A stretch of DNA of 64,000 nt from Novosphingobium sp. ZN18A2. GTDB taxonomy: Bacteria; Pseudomonadota; Alphaproteobacteria; Sphingomonadales; Sphingomonadaceae. Position numbers and translations under genes: made by a program. Below the pieces are notes generated by a model. That model was not told the DNA's origin. It did not search any database and worked only from the letters and a program-made list of their open reading frames with translations. This document shows, piece by piece, positions 55,228 to 62,935 of this stretch. Positions within the stretch are counted from its first letter, which is position 1. Every line of letters begins with the position of its first letter. Where the stretch lies: positions 1,612,001 through 1,676,000 of the forward strand of contig NZ_CP136651.1 in the NCBI RefSeq assembly GCF_036784765.1, given 5' to 3'.

Positions 55228-56001
55228 ATGGAACTTGGCCTTCAGGACAAGGTGATTGTTGTCGCCGGCGCCAGCCGGGGCATCGGGCTGGGTATTGTCG
55301 AGGCGTGCCTGGCCGAAGGTGCGCGCGTTGCGCTCGCCGCGCGCGGGGCGGACGCGTTGCGAGATGTGCATGAAAGGCTTGCCGAAAAGCACGGTGCGGA
55401 TCGGCTATGGTCGATGGCGGGCGACATGCGCGAAACGCAGGCGATCGAAACCTTGCTGGACCGGGTGGAGGCCGAATTCGGCCCGGTCTGGGGCGGGGTG
55501 GCCAATGTGGGACTGTTTCCCTGTCCGGCCGGTTACGACGTCGACGACGAGACCTGGGCTGGGGGTTTCGCCCAGAACCTTGACAGTTCCTATCGCCTGG
55601 CACGCGGACTGATGCGCCGGATGGAACCGCGCGAGGAAGGGGCGATCCTGTTCATCAGTTCGATCGCCGGGCTTGCATCGCTGGGGACGCCGCTGACCTA
55701 TGGCACGTCGAAGGCGGCGATGAACCACCTTTCGGGTGAGCTTGCCAGGACGGCAGGGCCAATGGGCATTCGCGTCAACACCATTGCGCCGGGCAATATC
55801 ATATTTCCCGGTGGCGACTGGGAAGCGCGATCGACCGGGAACCGGGCGGATGCGTGGTGGCGCTGGATTCGGCGCGAGGTGCCGATGCAGCGGTTCGGAA
55901 CGCCGGAGGAAATTGGAAACGCCGCCGCCTGGCTGCTCAGCGCGAAGGCGAGTTTCGTTACCGGAACCGTCTTGCCGGTGGACGGCGGCCAGACACGCTG
56001 A
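55228..56001 (+). CDS. Short-chain dehydrogenase/reductase
   Basis: 257 residues. The cofactor loop is VVAGASRGIGLGIV. The catalytic Ser is in ILFISSIAGLASLG, the Tyr-x3-Lys in TYGTSKAAMNHL, and the C-terminus ends ASFVTGTVLPVDGGQTR as in FabG-like enzymes. It oxidises or reduces a hydroxy/keto group with NAD(P)(H), probably on a CoA-linked or cyclic substrate of this cluster. A good ribosome site (GGAGGGGAGAGG) precedes it. Confidence 0.92.
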   Translation: MELGLQDKVIVVAGASRGIGLGIVEACLAEGARVALAARGADALRDVHERLAEKHGADRLWSMAGDMRETQAIETLLDRVEAEFGPVWGGVANVGLFPCPAGYDVDDETWAGGFAQNLDSSYRLARGLMRRMEPREEGAILFISSIAGLASLGTPLTYGTSKAAMNHLSGELARTAGPMGIRVNTIAPGNIIFPGGDWEARSTGNRADAWWRWIRREVPMQRFGTPEEIGNAAAWLLSAKASFVTGTVLPVDGGQTR

Positions 56002-56019
56002 ACCGCCGCCTGGCCGCAT

Positions 56020-56829
56020 TCAGCCTTGGTCGGTAAAGGCCGGAGCCCGCTTCCCCACGCGCGCATTCACCGCTTCTATCTGGTTGGGGGAACCCATCAG
56101 CGCGGCCATTTCCTTGCTTTCGGCCACAAGGATGTCCTTGTAATCGCCCTCTGCCGACAGATTGAGCAAGCGCTTGGCTGCGCGGATCGCGTCGGGGTTG
56201 GTGTTCGCAATACCCTTTGCGTATTCAAGCGCATCGGCCAGCGGATCGTCGCACAGGCGTGTCGCCAGCCCGATTTCCACCGCTTCGGGCCCTTCCACCA
56301 TTCGCCCCGAATAGACTAGGTCGCGTGCAATATCGGCGCGAACCAGTTCCTTGAGAAGCGGGAATGCGCCCATGTCCGGCACCAGCCCCCAGTTCATCTC
56401 GAACGCGGAAAGGCGCACGTCAGGCGTGACGAAGCGCATGTCCGCACCCAGCGAAAGCTGGAACCCTGCACCCAGCGCCACGCCATGCACCGCCGCGATG
56501 ACCGGGACGGGCAGGTCGCGCCACCCGAACGAAACCTGCTGGCCGCGGTTTGCGCCATTGGCATAGCGCGGCAGGTTCGTAATTGCATCGCCGCCCTTGC
56601 GTTCGCCCGATGCCATCTTGCCGAAGTTCGAAAGGTCCAGCCCGGCGCAGAACGCGCGGCCTTCACCGGAAAGCACGACGCACCGCAGGCCGCTGAGGCC
56701 TGCCAGTTCCTCTATCGCCCGGTTGACGCCTTCGAACATGGCATCGTCAAATGCGTTCATCTTGTCCGGCCGCGCCAGCCGGACGTCGGCCACGCCATTG
56801 GCGAATGAAATCGAAACCCGGTCGTTCAT
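56020..56829 (-). CDS. Enoyl-CoA hydratase/isomerase family protein
   Basis: 269 residues from ATG 56829 (GGAGA upstream). The crotonase fold shows VVLSGEGRAFCAGLDLSNFG (oxyanion hole) and VPVIAAVHGVALGAGFQLSL. The second catalytic position, in NWGLVPDMGAFPLL, has Asp in the place where hydratases have Glu, as in some isomerase-type members. It acts on an acyl-CoA. It is convergent with the SDR gene and divergent from the acyl-CoA dehydrogenase gene. Confidence 0.9.
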   Translation of the reverse strand: MNDRVSISFANGVADVRLARPDKMNAFDDAMFEGVNRAIEELAGLSGLRCVVLSGEGRAFCAGLDLSNFGKMASGERKGGDAITNLPRYANGANRGQQVSFGWRDLPVPVIAAVHGVALGAGFQLSLGADMRFVTPDVRLSAFEMNWGLVPDMGAFPLLKELVRADIARDLVYSGRMVEGPEAVEIGLATRLCDDPLADALEYAKGIANTNPDAIRAAKRLLNLSAEGDYKDILVAESKEMAALMGSPNQIEAVNARVGKRAPAFTDQG

Positions 56830-56911
56830 GCATCGTCTCCGTTTTCTGGCATTACCAATCCGCGCGGAGCCAATCCGCGCGAGCATTGGGCAAAGAAGGC
56901 TTGTCGCGCTT

Positions 56912-56931
56912 CTTTAATCGAACGATTAAAG
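56912..56931. promoter_or_regulatory. Perfect 9+2+9 palindrome
   Basis: CTTTAATCGAACGATTAAAG lies 83 bp before the hydratase start, in the divergent promoter. The size and symmetry fit a TetR- or MarR-type dimer operator. Confidence 0.55.
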
Positions 56932-57012
56932 CCGCGTCCAGCATGAAACGCCCTGATGCCGCCGGGCGGTGTGGTTGGAAGACAGGGAACTTGCCAAGCC
57001 TGTCGGGCAAAT

Positions 57013-57029
57013 CTAGTTAGTTGATTAAT
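57013..57029 (+). promoter_or_regulatory. TTAGTTRGT box upstream of the acyl-CoA dehydrogenase gene
   Basis: CTAGTTAGTTGATTAAT, closely matching the sequences at 54394 and 62829 (core TAGTTRGTY). Confidence 0.45.
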
Positions 57030-57212
57030 GAAAAATGGCGTGAGTCGGCCGCCGCCGCGACGCCGGAACGGGATTGGACGATCGCTGCCGCAGAGAAGGG
57101 GTGCGTGCGCCGGATCGGCGCCCAGGTGCCGGCATGCCGGATGGCGATCGGATGCGAGGATGCAAAGTCTGGAATTTCAAGACAACACGACAAGATGGAT
57201 GGAGAGATGACC

Positions 57213-58598
57213 ATGGATTTCAACCTTCCCCAGGAGCTTCTCGATTACCTGAAAGAGCTTGACCGGTTCATCGCGGCGGAGATCAAACCGCTTGAGGATG
57301 CGGATGACAACGTTCGCTTCTTCGACCATCGCCGGGAATGGGCGCGGACCGATTTCGAGAACGACGGACTGCCGCGGCCGGAATGGGAAGAACTGATGCG
57401 CGAAGCAAAGCGGCGGGCCGACAAGGCCGGCTATCTGCGGTTTGCGATGGATCCCAAGTTCGGGGGCAAGGGCGGATCGAACCTGTGGATGACGGTGATC
57501 CGCGAATACCTCGCGGCAAAGGGGCTGGGCCTGCACTATGACCAGCAGAGCGAACATTCCATCGTCGCCAACAACCCGTTCGCCAAGATGTTCGATGACT
57601 TCGGCACGGAAGAGCAGAAGGCCGAATTCATTTCCGGCATGTTTGACGGTTCGCGGCGTATCACCTTCGGCCTGACGGAGCCTTATCACGGGTCCGACGC
57701 AACGCATATGGAAACGCGCGCCGTGCGAGAGACGCGCGATGGCGTAGAAGGCTGGCTGATCAACGGCGAAAAGATGTGGACCACGGGCATGCACGTGGCG
57801 ACGCACTGTGCGCTGTTCTGCCGCACTTCGGGCGAGGACGGCGCCGCGCGCGGCATTACCTGCCTGCTTGTTCCGGCGGACGATCCGGGTGTGAAGGTCG
57901 AACAGTACCTGTGGACCTTCAACATGCCGACAGACCACCCGCGCGTTTCGTTCACCAACGTATGGGTGCCGGACAGCGCGATTTTCGGTCCGCCCGAAAA
58001 CGGATTGCCGTTGGCCCAGTCGTTCGTGCACGAAAACCGTATCCGCCAGGCTGCGGGTTCGCTTGGCTCCGCGGTTTACTGCATCGAGGAAAGCGTGCGC
58101 TATGCACGGATGCGCCAGCCCTTTGGCGAGGATCTTGCCCGCAACCAGGCGATCCAGTTCCCGCTGGTCGAGCTTTCCACCCAGGCGGAAATGCTGCGCC
58201 TGCTGATCCGCAAGACCGCTTGGGAAATGGACCAGATGACCCACCCGGAAGTGGAAAAGCGCATCTCCGACAAGGTTTCGATGTGCAATTACTGGGCGAA
58301 CCGCCTGTGCTGCGAGGCGGCGGACCGAGCGATTCAGGTCCACGGCGGCATCGGCTATTCGCGCCACAAGCCGTTCGAGCACATCTATCGCCACCACCGC
58401 CGTTACCGGATCACCGAAGGCACGGAAGAAATCCAGATGCGCAAGGTGGGCGCCTTCCTGTTCGGATACCTTGGCCCCAAGCGGAAAGAGTTCTCCGAAC
58501 TCACCTATGACGACGTCGATTACCGCAAGCAGCCGCAGATCCGCCCGCGCAGCGGTTGGCAGGCGATCGACACGACGCGCCCGCCGGCGGACATCTGA
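57213..58598 (+). CDS. Acyl-CoA dehydrogenase
   Basis: 461 residues from ATG 57213 (GGAGAG 6 nt upstream; ATG 57207 is too close). ITFGLTEPYHGSDATHMETR and WLINGEKMWTTGMHVATHC are the FAD/substrate segments. RIRQAAGSLGSAVYCIEESV, then IQVHGGIGYSRHKPFEHIYR and ITEGTEEIQMRKV complete the family pattern. The usual catalytic Glu region of medium/short-chain members is altered; HHRRYRITEG is as in the long-substrate (FadE/steroid-type) group. It introduces an alpha-beta double bond in an acyl-CoA. It probably starts an operon that continues with SMP-30 and a second hydratase. Confidence 0.92.
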   Translation: MDFNLPQELLDYLKELDRFIAAEIKPLEDADDNVRFFDHRREWARTDFENDGLPRPEWEELMREAKRRADKAGYLRFAMDPKFGGKGGSNLWMTVIREYLAAKGLGLHYDQQSEHSIVANNPFAKMFDDFGTEEQKAEFISGMFDGSRRITFGLTEPYHGSDATHMETRAVRETRDGVEGWLINGEKMWTTGMHVATHCALFCRTSGEDGAARGITCLLVPADDPGVKVEQYLWTFNMPTDHPRVSFTNVWVPDSAIFGPPENGLPLAQSFVHENRIRQAAGSLGSAVYCIEESVRYARMRQPFGEDLARNQAIQFPLVELSTQAEMLRLLIRKTAWEMDQMTHPEVEKRISDKVSMCNYWANRLCCEAADRAIQVHGGIGYSRHKPFEHIYRHHRRYRITEGTEEIQMRKVGAFLFGYLGPKRKEFSELTYDDVDYRKQPQIRPRSGWQAIDTTRPPADI

Positions 58599-58742
58599 CG
58601 CCGGTGAAAGGGAGGGTTGCCGCCTTGGCAATCCCCCCGCCGTGCGGTTGCGCGCGGCCCGCAACGGATAACAGCCCCGGGCAGGGGCAAAAATGCCCCG
58701 CAAAGGGGAAACGGCCCGCAACGGGCAATTGGGAGAAGCCGA
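58599..58742. other. Structured intergenic spacer
   Basis: 144 bp with several hairpins: GGTTGCC/GGCAATCC (58616-58633), GGGGCA/TGCCCC (58684-58699), and a repeated CGGCCCGCAACGG (58655-58667, 58712-58724). It may stabilise or attenuate the operon message. No T run is present. Confidence 0.5.
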
Positions 58743-59657
58743 ATGGACATGGAACTCGTAACCGAAGGCCTTCAGTTTCCGGAAGGGCCGATCGCGATGG
58801 CGGATGGCTCGGTCGTGCTGGTGGAAATCAAGCGCCAGACCCTGACGCGCGTGAAGCCTGACGGCACGCAGGAAATCATCGCGGAACTGGGCGGCGGCCC
58901 CAACGGTGCGGCGGTCGGCCCGGATGGCGCGGTCTATGTGTGCAACAACGGCGGTTTCCAGTGGCTTGACGATGACGGGCTGACCCTGCCGCACGGCACA
59001 CCGGACTATTATGTTTCGGGATCGATCCAGCGCGTCGACCTGTCGGACGGTTCGGTGACCACGGTCTATGACGAATGCGATGGCGTGAAGCTGCGCGGCC
59101 CGAACGATATCGTGTTCGATGCCGACGGGGGCTTCTGGTTCACCGACCTGGGCAAGAGCAACGGCGATGTCAGCCATGTGGGCCACCTGCTTTACGCAAA
59201 GCCCGACGGTTCGATGATCGTGCGCGCGCACAATTCGATGGTGACACCAAACGGTGTGGGCCTTTCGCCCGACGGCAAGACCGTTCACGTGGCGGAGACC
59301 ACCACCGGCCGGCTGTGGTCGTTCGGGATCGAAGGGCCGGGCAAGATCGCCGGGGCGGGCGGCACGTTCTCCGCCGGCCAGGTGATGGGGCCGCTGCCCG
59401 GATACCAGTTGTTCGACAGCCTTGGCGTTGAAGCGGACGGACGGGTCTGCGTGGCCACGCTGGTCAACGGCGGGATCACCGCCTTCGATCCGCGCGACGG
59501 AAGCTGGGAACAGTATTCTTTCCCCGATCCGATCACCACCAACATCTGCTTCGGCGGTGACGATATGCGCACGGCCTTCGTCACCTGTTCGGCCACCGGA
59601 AAGCTCTACAAGGTCCGCTGGCCGCGTCCGGGCCTCAAGCTGAACTTCAACGCCTGA
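58743..59657 (+). CDS. SMP-30/gluconolactonase-like protein
   Basis: 304 residues from ATG 58743 (GGGAG upstream). A six-bladed propeller is indicated by LQFPEGPIAMADGSVVLVEI (metal-ligand Glu ~14), LRGPNDIVFDADGGFWFTDL (Asn/Asp ligands), VTPNGVGLSPDGKTVHVAET and FDSLGVEADGRVCVAT. The family are metal-dependent lactone hydrolases or related ligand-binding propellers. Within this cluster it may open a lactone intermediate. Confidence 0.9.
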   Translation: MDMELVTEGLQFPEGPIAMADGSVVLVEIKRQTLTRVKPDGTQEIIAELGGGPNGAAVGPDGAVYVCNNGGFQWLDDDGLTLPHGTPDYYVSGSIQRVDLSDGSVTTVYDECDGVKLRGPNDIVFDADGGFWFTDLGKSNGDVSHVGHLLYAKPDGSMIVRAHNSMVTPNGVGLSPDGKTVHVAETTTGRLWSFGIEGPGKIAGAGGTFSAGQVMGPLPGYQLFDSLGVEADGRVCVATLVNGGITAFDPRDGSWEQYSFPDPITTNICFGGDDMRTAFVTCSATGKLYKVRWPRPGLKLNFNA

Positions 59658-59668
59658 GGAGCCTGCCC

Positions 59669-60520
59669 GTGGAATACCAGGACATACTCTACGAGGTCGA
59701 TGGGCCGGTCCTGACCGTTACGCTCAACCGGCCGGACAAGCTCAACGCCTTCACCAACCTGATGGGCCGCGAACTGGCCGATGCGCTGCACCGCGCGGAC
59801 GAGGATGACAGCATTCGTGTGGTTATCCTCACCGGCGCGGGGCGGGGCTTTTGCGCCGGGGCCGACATTTCGGCCGGGGCGGGAAGCTTCGATACCAAGA
59901 GCGGCGAAGGCGCGAAGAACTTCGGCGACGGACAGGACCGGGGAGAGGGCACCAGCTTCGTCCATGCGCTGTTCAACTGCAAGAAAGCGACGATCGCGGC
60001 TTTCAACGGCCCGGCGGTGGGCGTGGGGGTGACGCTGGCGCTTCCCACCGACATCAAGATCGCGTCCGACACCGCGCGGTTCGGTTTCGTTTTTGCCCGT
60101 CGCGGCCTTGTGCCGGAAGCGGGAAGCGCGTGGTTCCTGCCGCAGCTTGTCGGCAAGGCGCAGGCGTTGCGCTGGGCGATTGCCGGGAACGTGTTCGATG
60201 CGGCCGAAGCGCTGCGCGGCGGGTTGGTGAGCGAAGTCGTGCCTGCGGAACAATTGCTGGCACGGGCACGCGAGATCGCGATGGACATTGCGGAAAACAC
60301 CGCGCCCATCTCTGTCGCGCTGACGCGGCAGATGATCTGGCGCTTCGGTTCTGCCGACCTGCCATTCGATCTGTTGCAGATCGACGGCGCCTTCGCGCTT
60401 CACCTCGGTTCGACCGGAGATGTGAAGGAAGGCGTCGCCAGCTTCATAGAAAAGCGCGCGCCGCACTTTCCGGGCAAGGTTTCCACAGACATGCCGCCCG
60501 GTTATCCTTGGTGGGAATAG
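59669..60520 (+). CDS. Enoyl-CoA hydratase/isomerase family protein
   Basis: 283 residues from a GTG at 59669 (GAGGAG upstream), 11 bp after the SMP-30 gene. Crotonase motifs are VVILTGAGRGFCAGADISAG and ATIAAFNGPAVGVGVTLALP, with RRGLVPEAGSAWFLPQLVGK containing the catalytic Glu. Hydration of an enoyl-CoA is the likely step, alongside the dehydrogenase upstream. Confidence 0.92.
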   Translation: MEYQDILYEVDGPVLTVTLNRPDKLNAFTNLMGRELADALHRADEDDSIRVVILTGAGRGFCAGADISAGAGSFDTKSGEGAKNFGDGQDRGEGTSFVHALFNCKKATIAAFNGPAVGVGVTLALPTDIKIASDTARFGFVFARRGLVPEAGSAWFLPQLVGKAQALRWAIAGNVFDAAEALRGGLVSEVVPAEQLLARAREIAMDIAENTAPISVALTRQMIWRFGSADLPFDLLQIDGAFALHLGSTGDVKEGVASFIEKRAPHFPGKVSTDMPPGYPWWE

Positions 60521-60654
60521 GCGCAAGAGTGCCGTGGGCATGCAATTTGCCCACGGCACGGCTTGCCGATCATGTCCGATATTTCGCTTAGCGCTTAGCG
60601 GGTTTGGAACCTGCCTGCCGGGATACGCCCCATTGCGGACGTTTGCTTTCTGCA

Positions 60655-60684
60655 CCCGTCATCCCAGCGAAAGCTGGGATCGCT
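60655..60684 (+). repeat. Left 30-bp palindromic repeat of the GIY-YIG element
   Basis: Core TCCCAGCGAAAGCTGGGA, a 7-bp hairpin with a GAAA loop, flanked by CCCGTCA and TCGCT. An identical 30-bp copy in inverted orientation lies at 61000-61029. Confidence 0.95.
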
Positions 60685-60709
60685 GTCGCCCCCGTGCTAG
60701 CCATCAACA

Positions 60710-61000
60710 ATGGGCGGCTGGGTCTATATCATGACCAACAAGCGCGATGGCGTTCTGTATATCGGGGTGACCGCCGATTTGCCTGCTCGTGTCATGCAAC
60801 ACCGCACCGGCAAAGGCTCCGCGTTCTGCCGCCGCTACGGCCTTGACCGGCTGGTCTATTCAGAACCGCATTCCGACATCCAAAGCGCCATCGTGCGGGA
60901 AAAGGCGATGAAGGCATGGAAACGAGCTTGGAAAATTGAATTGATAGAAAATGCCAATCCAGGATGGCACGACCTTTTTGAACACCTCGCGTTGCCGTGA
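60710..61000 (+). CDS. GIY-YIG endonuclease domain protein
   Basis: 96 residues, consisting almost only of the nuclease domain. The family motif is split as WVYIMTNKRDGVLYIGVT (GVLYIG for the YIG half), then LPARVMQHRTG with the catalytic Arg, YSEPHSDIQSAIVREKAMKA with the metal-ligand Glu, and WKRAWKIELIENANPGW. It is the short UPF0213/YhbQ-related type. It is flanked by 30-bp inverted repeats; the stop codon's last base is the first base of the right repeat. This suggests that gene and repeats move or spread together. Confidence 0.9.
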   Translation: MGGWVYIMTNKRDGVLYIGVTADLPARVMQHRTGKGSAFCRRYGLDRLVYSEPHSDIQSAIVREKAMKAWKRAWKIELIENANPGWHDLFEHLALP

Positions 61001-61029
61001 GCGATCCCAGCTTTCGCTGGGATGACGGG
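61000..61029 (-). repeat. Right 30-bp palindromic repeat of the GIY-YIG element
   Basis: Exact inverted copy of 60655-60684. The 375-bp unit 60655-61029 contains little besides the nuclease gene. Confidence 0.95.
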
Positions 61030-61130
61030 GAAAAGGACGAGTCCGCTTCCCACCCCCATTCCTGCCATTCACCACACCGACCAGCCATGCCGAAACCGGA
61101 CATGACAAGGGCCGGAGGTGGCCAAATTGC

Positions 61131-62687
61131 CTACCTCAGCAGTTCCAGCGTTCCGGCCGCGATCATTTCGCGCAACTCGCGTTTCAGTACCTTGCCCGAT
61201 GCATTTTTTGGAAGTTCCGCGATAAAGCCCACCGCGCGCGGTTTTTTATAGCTGGCGATGTTGGCCTTGCAGAACTCTATGATTTCGGCCGGCTGCGCCT
61301 GCTCTCCGGCGCGGCACGAAAGGATTGCGACAACCTCTTCGCCCCAGGTGGGATGTTCCGCACCCACCACGGCGGCCTCAAGCACCGAGGGATGCTTGTA
61401 GAGCACTTCCTCCACCTCGCGCGGATAGACGTTCTCGCCGCCGGTCACGATCATGTCCTTCTTGCGGTCGACGATCCACAGATAGCCGTCCTCGTTCCAG
61501 CGCGCGACATCGCCGGTGTGGAACCAGCCATCGGTAAAGCTCTTTTCGGTCGCTTCGGGATTGCGCCAGTAACCTTTCAGAACCTGGTCGCCCTTCACCC
61601 ACATTTCACCCTCTTCACCCGGAGGGGCGTCCGTCCCGTCCTCACGCACCACGCGAACGCGCGAGAGCAGCATCTGCCGGCCGACCGAATTGAGAATGGG
61701 CAATCCCTCGTCGATCGCCTGGTCGTGTTCGTCGGCGGTCAGCACCATCACGTTTCCGGCAAGTTCAGTCATGCCGAACCCGGTGCCAAAGCGCACTTGC
61801 GGCCACTTTTCCCGCGCGCGCAACAGCACCGCGGCGGGCATCGCAGACGCGCCGTATCCCATGTTGGTGAGTGAGGAGAGATCGTATTTCTCCATCTCCG
61901 GGTGGTCGAGCAGCATGGCGATCATGGTCGGTGCGGAACTGGCGGCGGTGCATTTGTATTTCTCGATCGTCGCGAACAGTTCGACCGGGTCGAAATTCTG
62001 CATCAGCACAACCGGAACGCAGCGCACGTGCTGCACCAGCATCCCGTATCCGGCAACGTGATACATCGGGAAGGTCAGCAGATAGACAGGATGCTCTTCT
62101 TCCGCGCGGTCCCAGCTTGCAACGGAATTCAGCACCGCGGCCACGACGTTTCGATGGCTCAGCATCGCGCCCTTGGGCAGGCCGGTGGTGCCCGAGGTAT
62201 AGAGCAGCCAGGCAAGATCGTCCTCGTTCACGGCCACTTGCGGTTCAACCGGCTGGCCGCTTTGCAGCAGGTCGTCGAACGCGGTCGTGCCCGGCTGCTT
62301 CTCGCCAACGGTAACGATGGTGTGGACCGAGGGAATCTCGTCGCGGATCTGCTGGATCGCGCCGAAGAACTTGTCTTCCACGATCAGCACCGATGGTTCC
62401 GCATTGCCGATGATATAGGCCAGTTCACGCGGGGAGAGGCGATAGTTCAGGAAATTGAGTGCCATGCCGGCGGCCGGGACGCCGTAATAGCAATAGGCGT
62501 ATTCGATGCAGTTTTCCGCCAGCATGGCGATCCGGTCCCCCGGACTGGCGATTTCCAGAAGCGCGTTCGCCAGCTTCCAGCAATCGTCACGCAGCTGGCT
62601 GAATGTGATCGCGCGTTCGCGCATGCGCACGGCGATGGCATCGGGCTCGTGATGTGCGGCGATTGCCGGGATTTCTCCGACCAGCAT
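61131..62687 (-). CDS. AMP-dependent acyl-CoA ligase
   Basis: 518 residues from ATG 62687 (GAGGAGAGCC upstream). The adenylation motifs are WLLYTSGTTGLPKGAMLSH (P-loop), GFGMTELAGN, WFHTGDVARWNEDGYL, VDRKKDMIVTGGENVYPREV and NASGKVLKREL with the C-terminal catalytic Lys. It activates a fatty or cyclic acid to its CoA ester, the usual entry step of this type of pathway. It is divergent from the cyclase-family gene with the shared box at 62829 between them. Confidence 0.94.
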   Translation of the reverse strand: MLVGEIPAIAAHHEPDAIAVRMRERAITFSQLRDDCWKLANALLEIASPGDRIAMLAENCIEYAYCYYGVPAAGMALNFLNYRLSPRELAYIIGNAEPSVLIVEDKFFGAIQQIRDEIPSVHTIVTVGEKQPGTTAFDDLLQSGQPVEPQVAVNEDDLAWLLYTSGTTGLPKGAMLSHRNVVAAVLNSVASWDRAEEEHPVYLLTFPMYHVAGYGMLVQHVRCVPVVLMQNFDPVELFATIEKYKCTAASSAPTMIAMLLDHPEMEKYDLSSLTNMGYGASAMPAAVLLRAREKWPQVRFGTGFGMTELAGNVMVLTADEHDQAIDEGLPILNSVGRQMLLSRVRVVREDGTDAPPGEEGEMWVKGDQVLKGYWRNPEATEKSFTDGWFHTGDVARWNEDGYLWIVDRKKDMIVTGGENVYPREVEEVLYKHPSVLEAAVVGAEHPTWGEEVVAILSCRAGEQAQPAEIIEFCKANIASYKKPRAVGFIAELPKNASGKVLKRELREMIAAGTLELLR

Positions 62688-62828
62688 CCTTGGCTCTCCT
62701 CGTTCGCGTCCGCTCCGTGTTGGCCGAAGCTGGATCGTTCCATGTTTTCGCGTGCAATGCGTCCCGTCGGGCGCGGGTGCGCGTCGCACGTTGGCAAACC
62801 CTTATAGTGTTCACCCGGGCGCAGGCAA

Positions 62829-62847
62829 TAATTGACTGACTAACTAA
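62829..62847 (-). promoter_or_regulatory. TTAGTTRGT box in the ligase/cyclase divergent promoter
   Basis: On the minus strand TTAGTTAGTCAGTCAATTA, related to the boxes at 54394 and 57013. It is 142 bp from the ligase start and 89 bp from the cyclase start. Confidence 0.45.
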
Positions 62848-62935
62848 CGGGTGGCAGAGCATAGGTTCCGGTGTGCCGGACAATGATTCAAATCACCCCG
62901 CCCGATGGGTGATGCCAAAGAGGAGATGCTGCGTC

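Larger units (their letters stand above)
56830..57212. other. Divergent intergenic region with operator-like sequences
   Basis: 383 bp between the hydratase and acyl-CoA dehydrogenase genes. It contains a 15-bp tandem duplication (CCAATCCGCGCGGAG, 56855-56883), a perfect palindrome (56912-56931) and a TTAGTT-type box (57013-57029). An open frame reaches back to 57021 but lacks a ribosome site before 57201, so it is not taken as coding. Confidence 0.6.

Noticed and set aside
57021..57212. N-terminal extension of the acyl-CoA dehydrogenase
   Set aside because: No ribosome site; it would cover the regulatory box at 57013 and adds a non-homologous Arg-rich tail. The start after GGAGAG fits the family.
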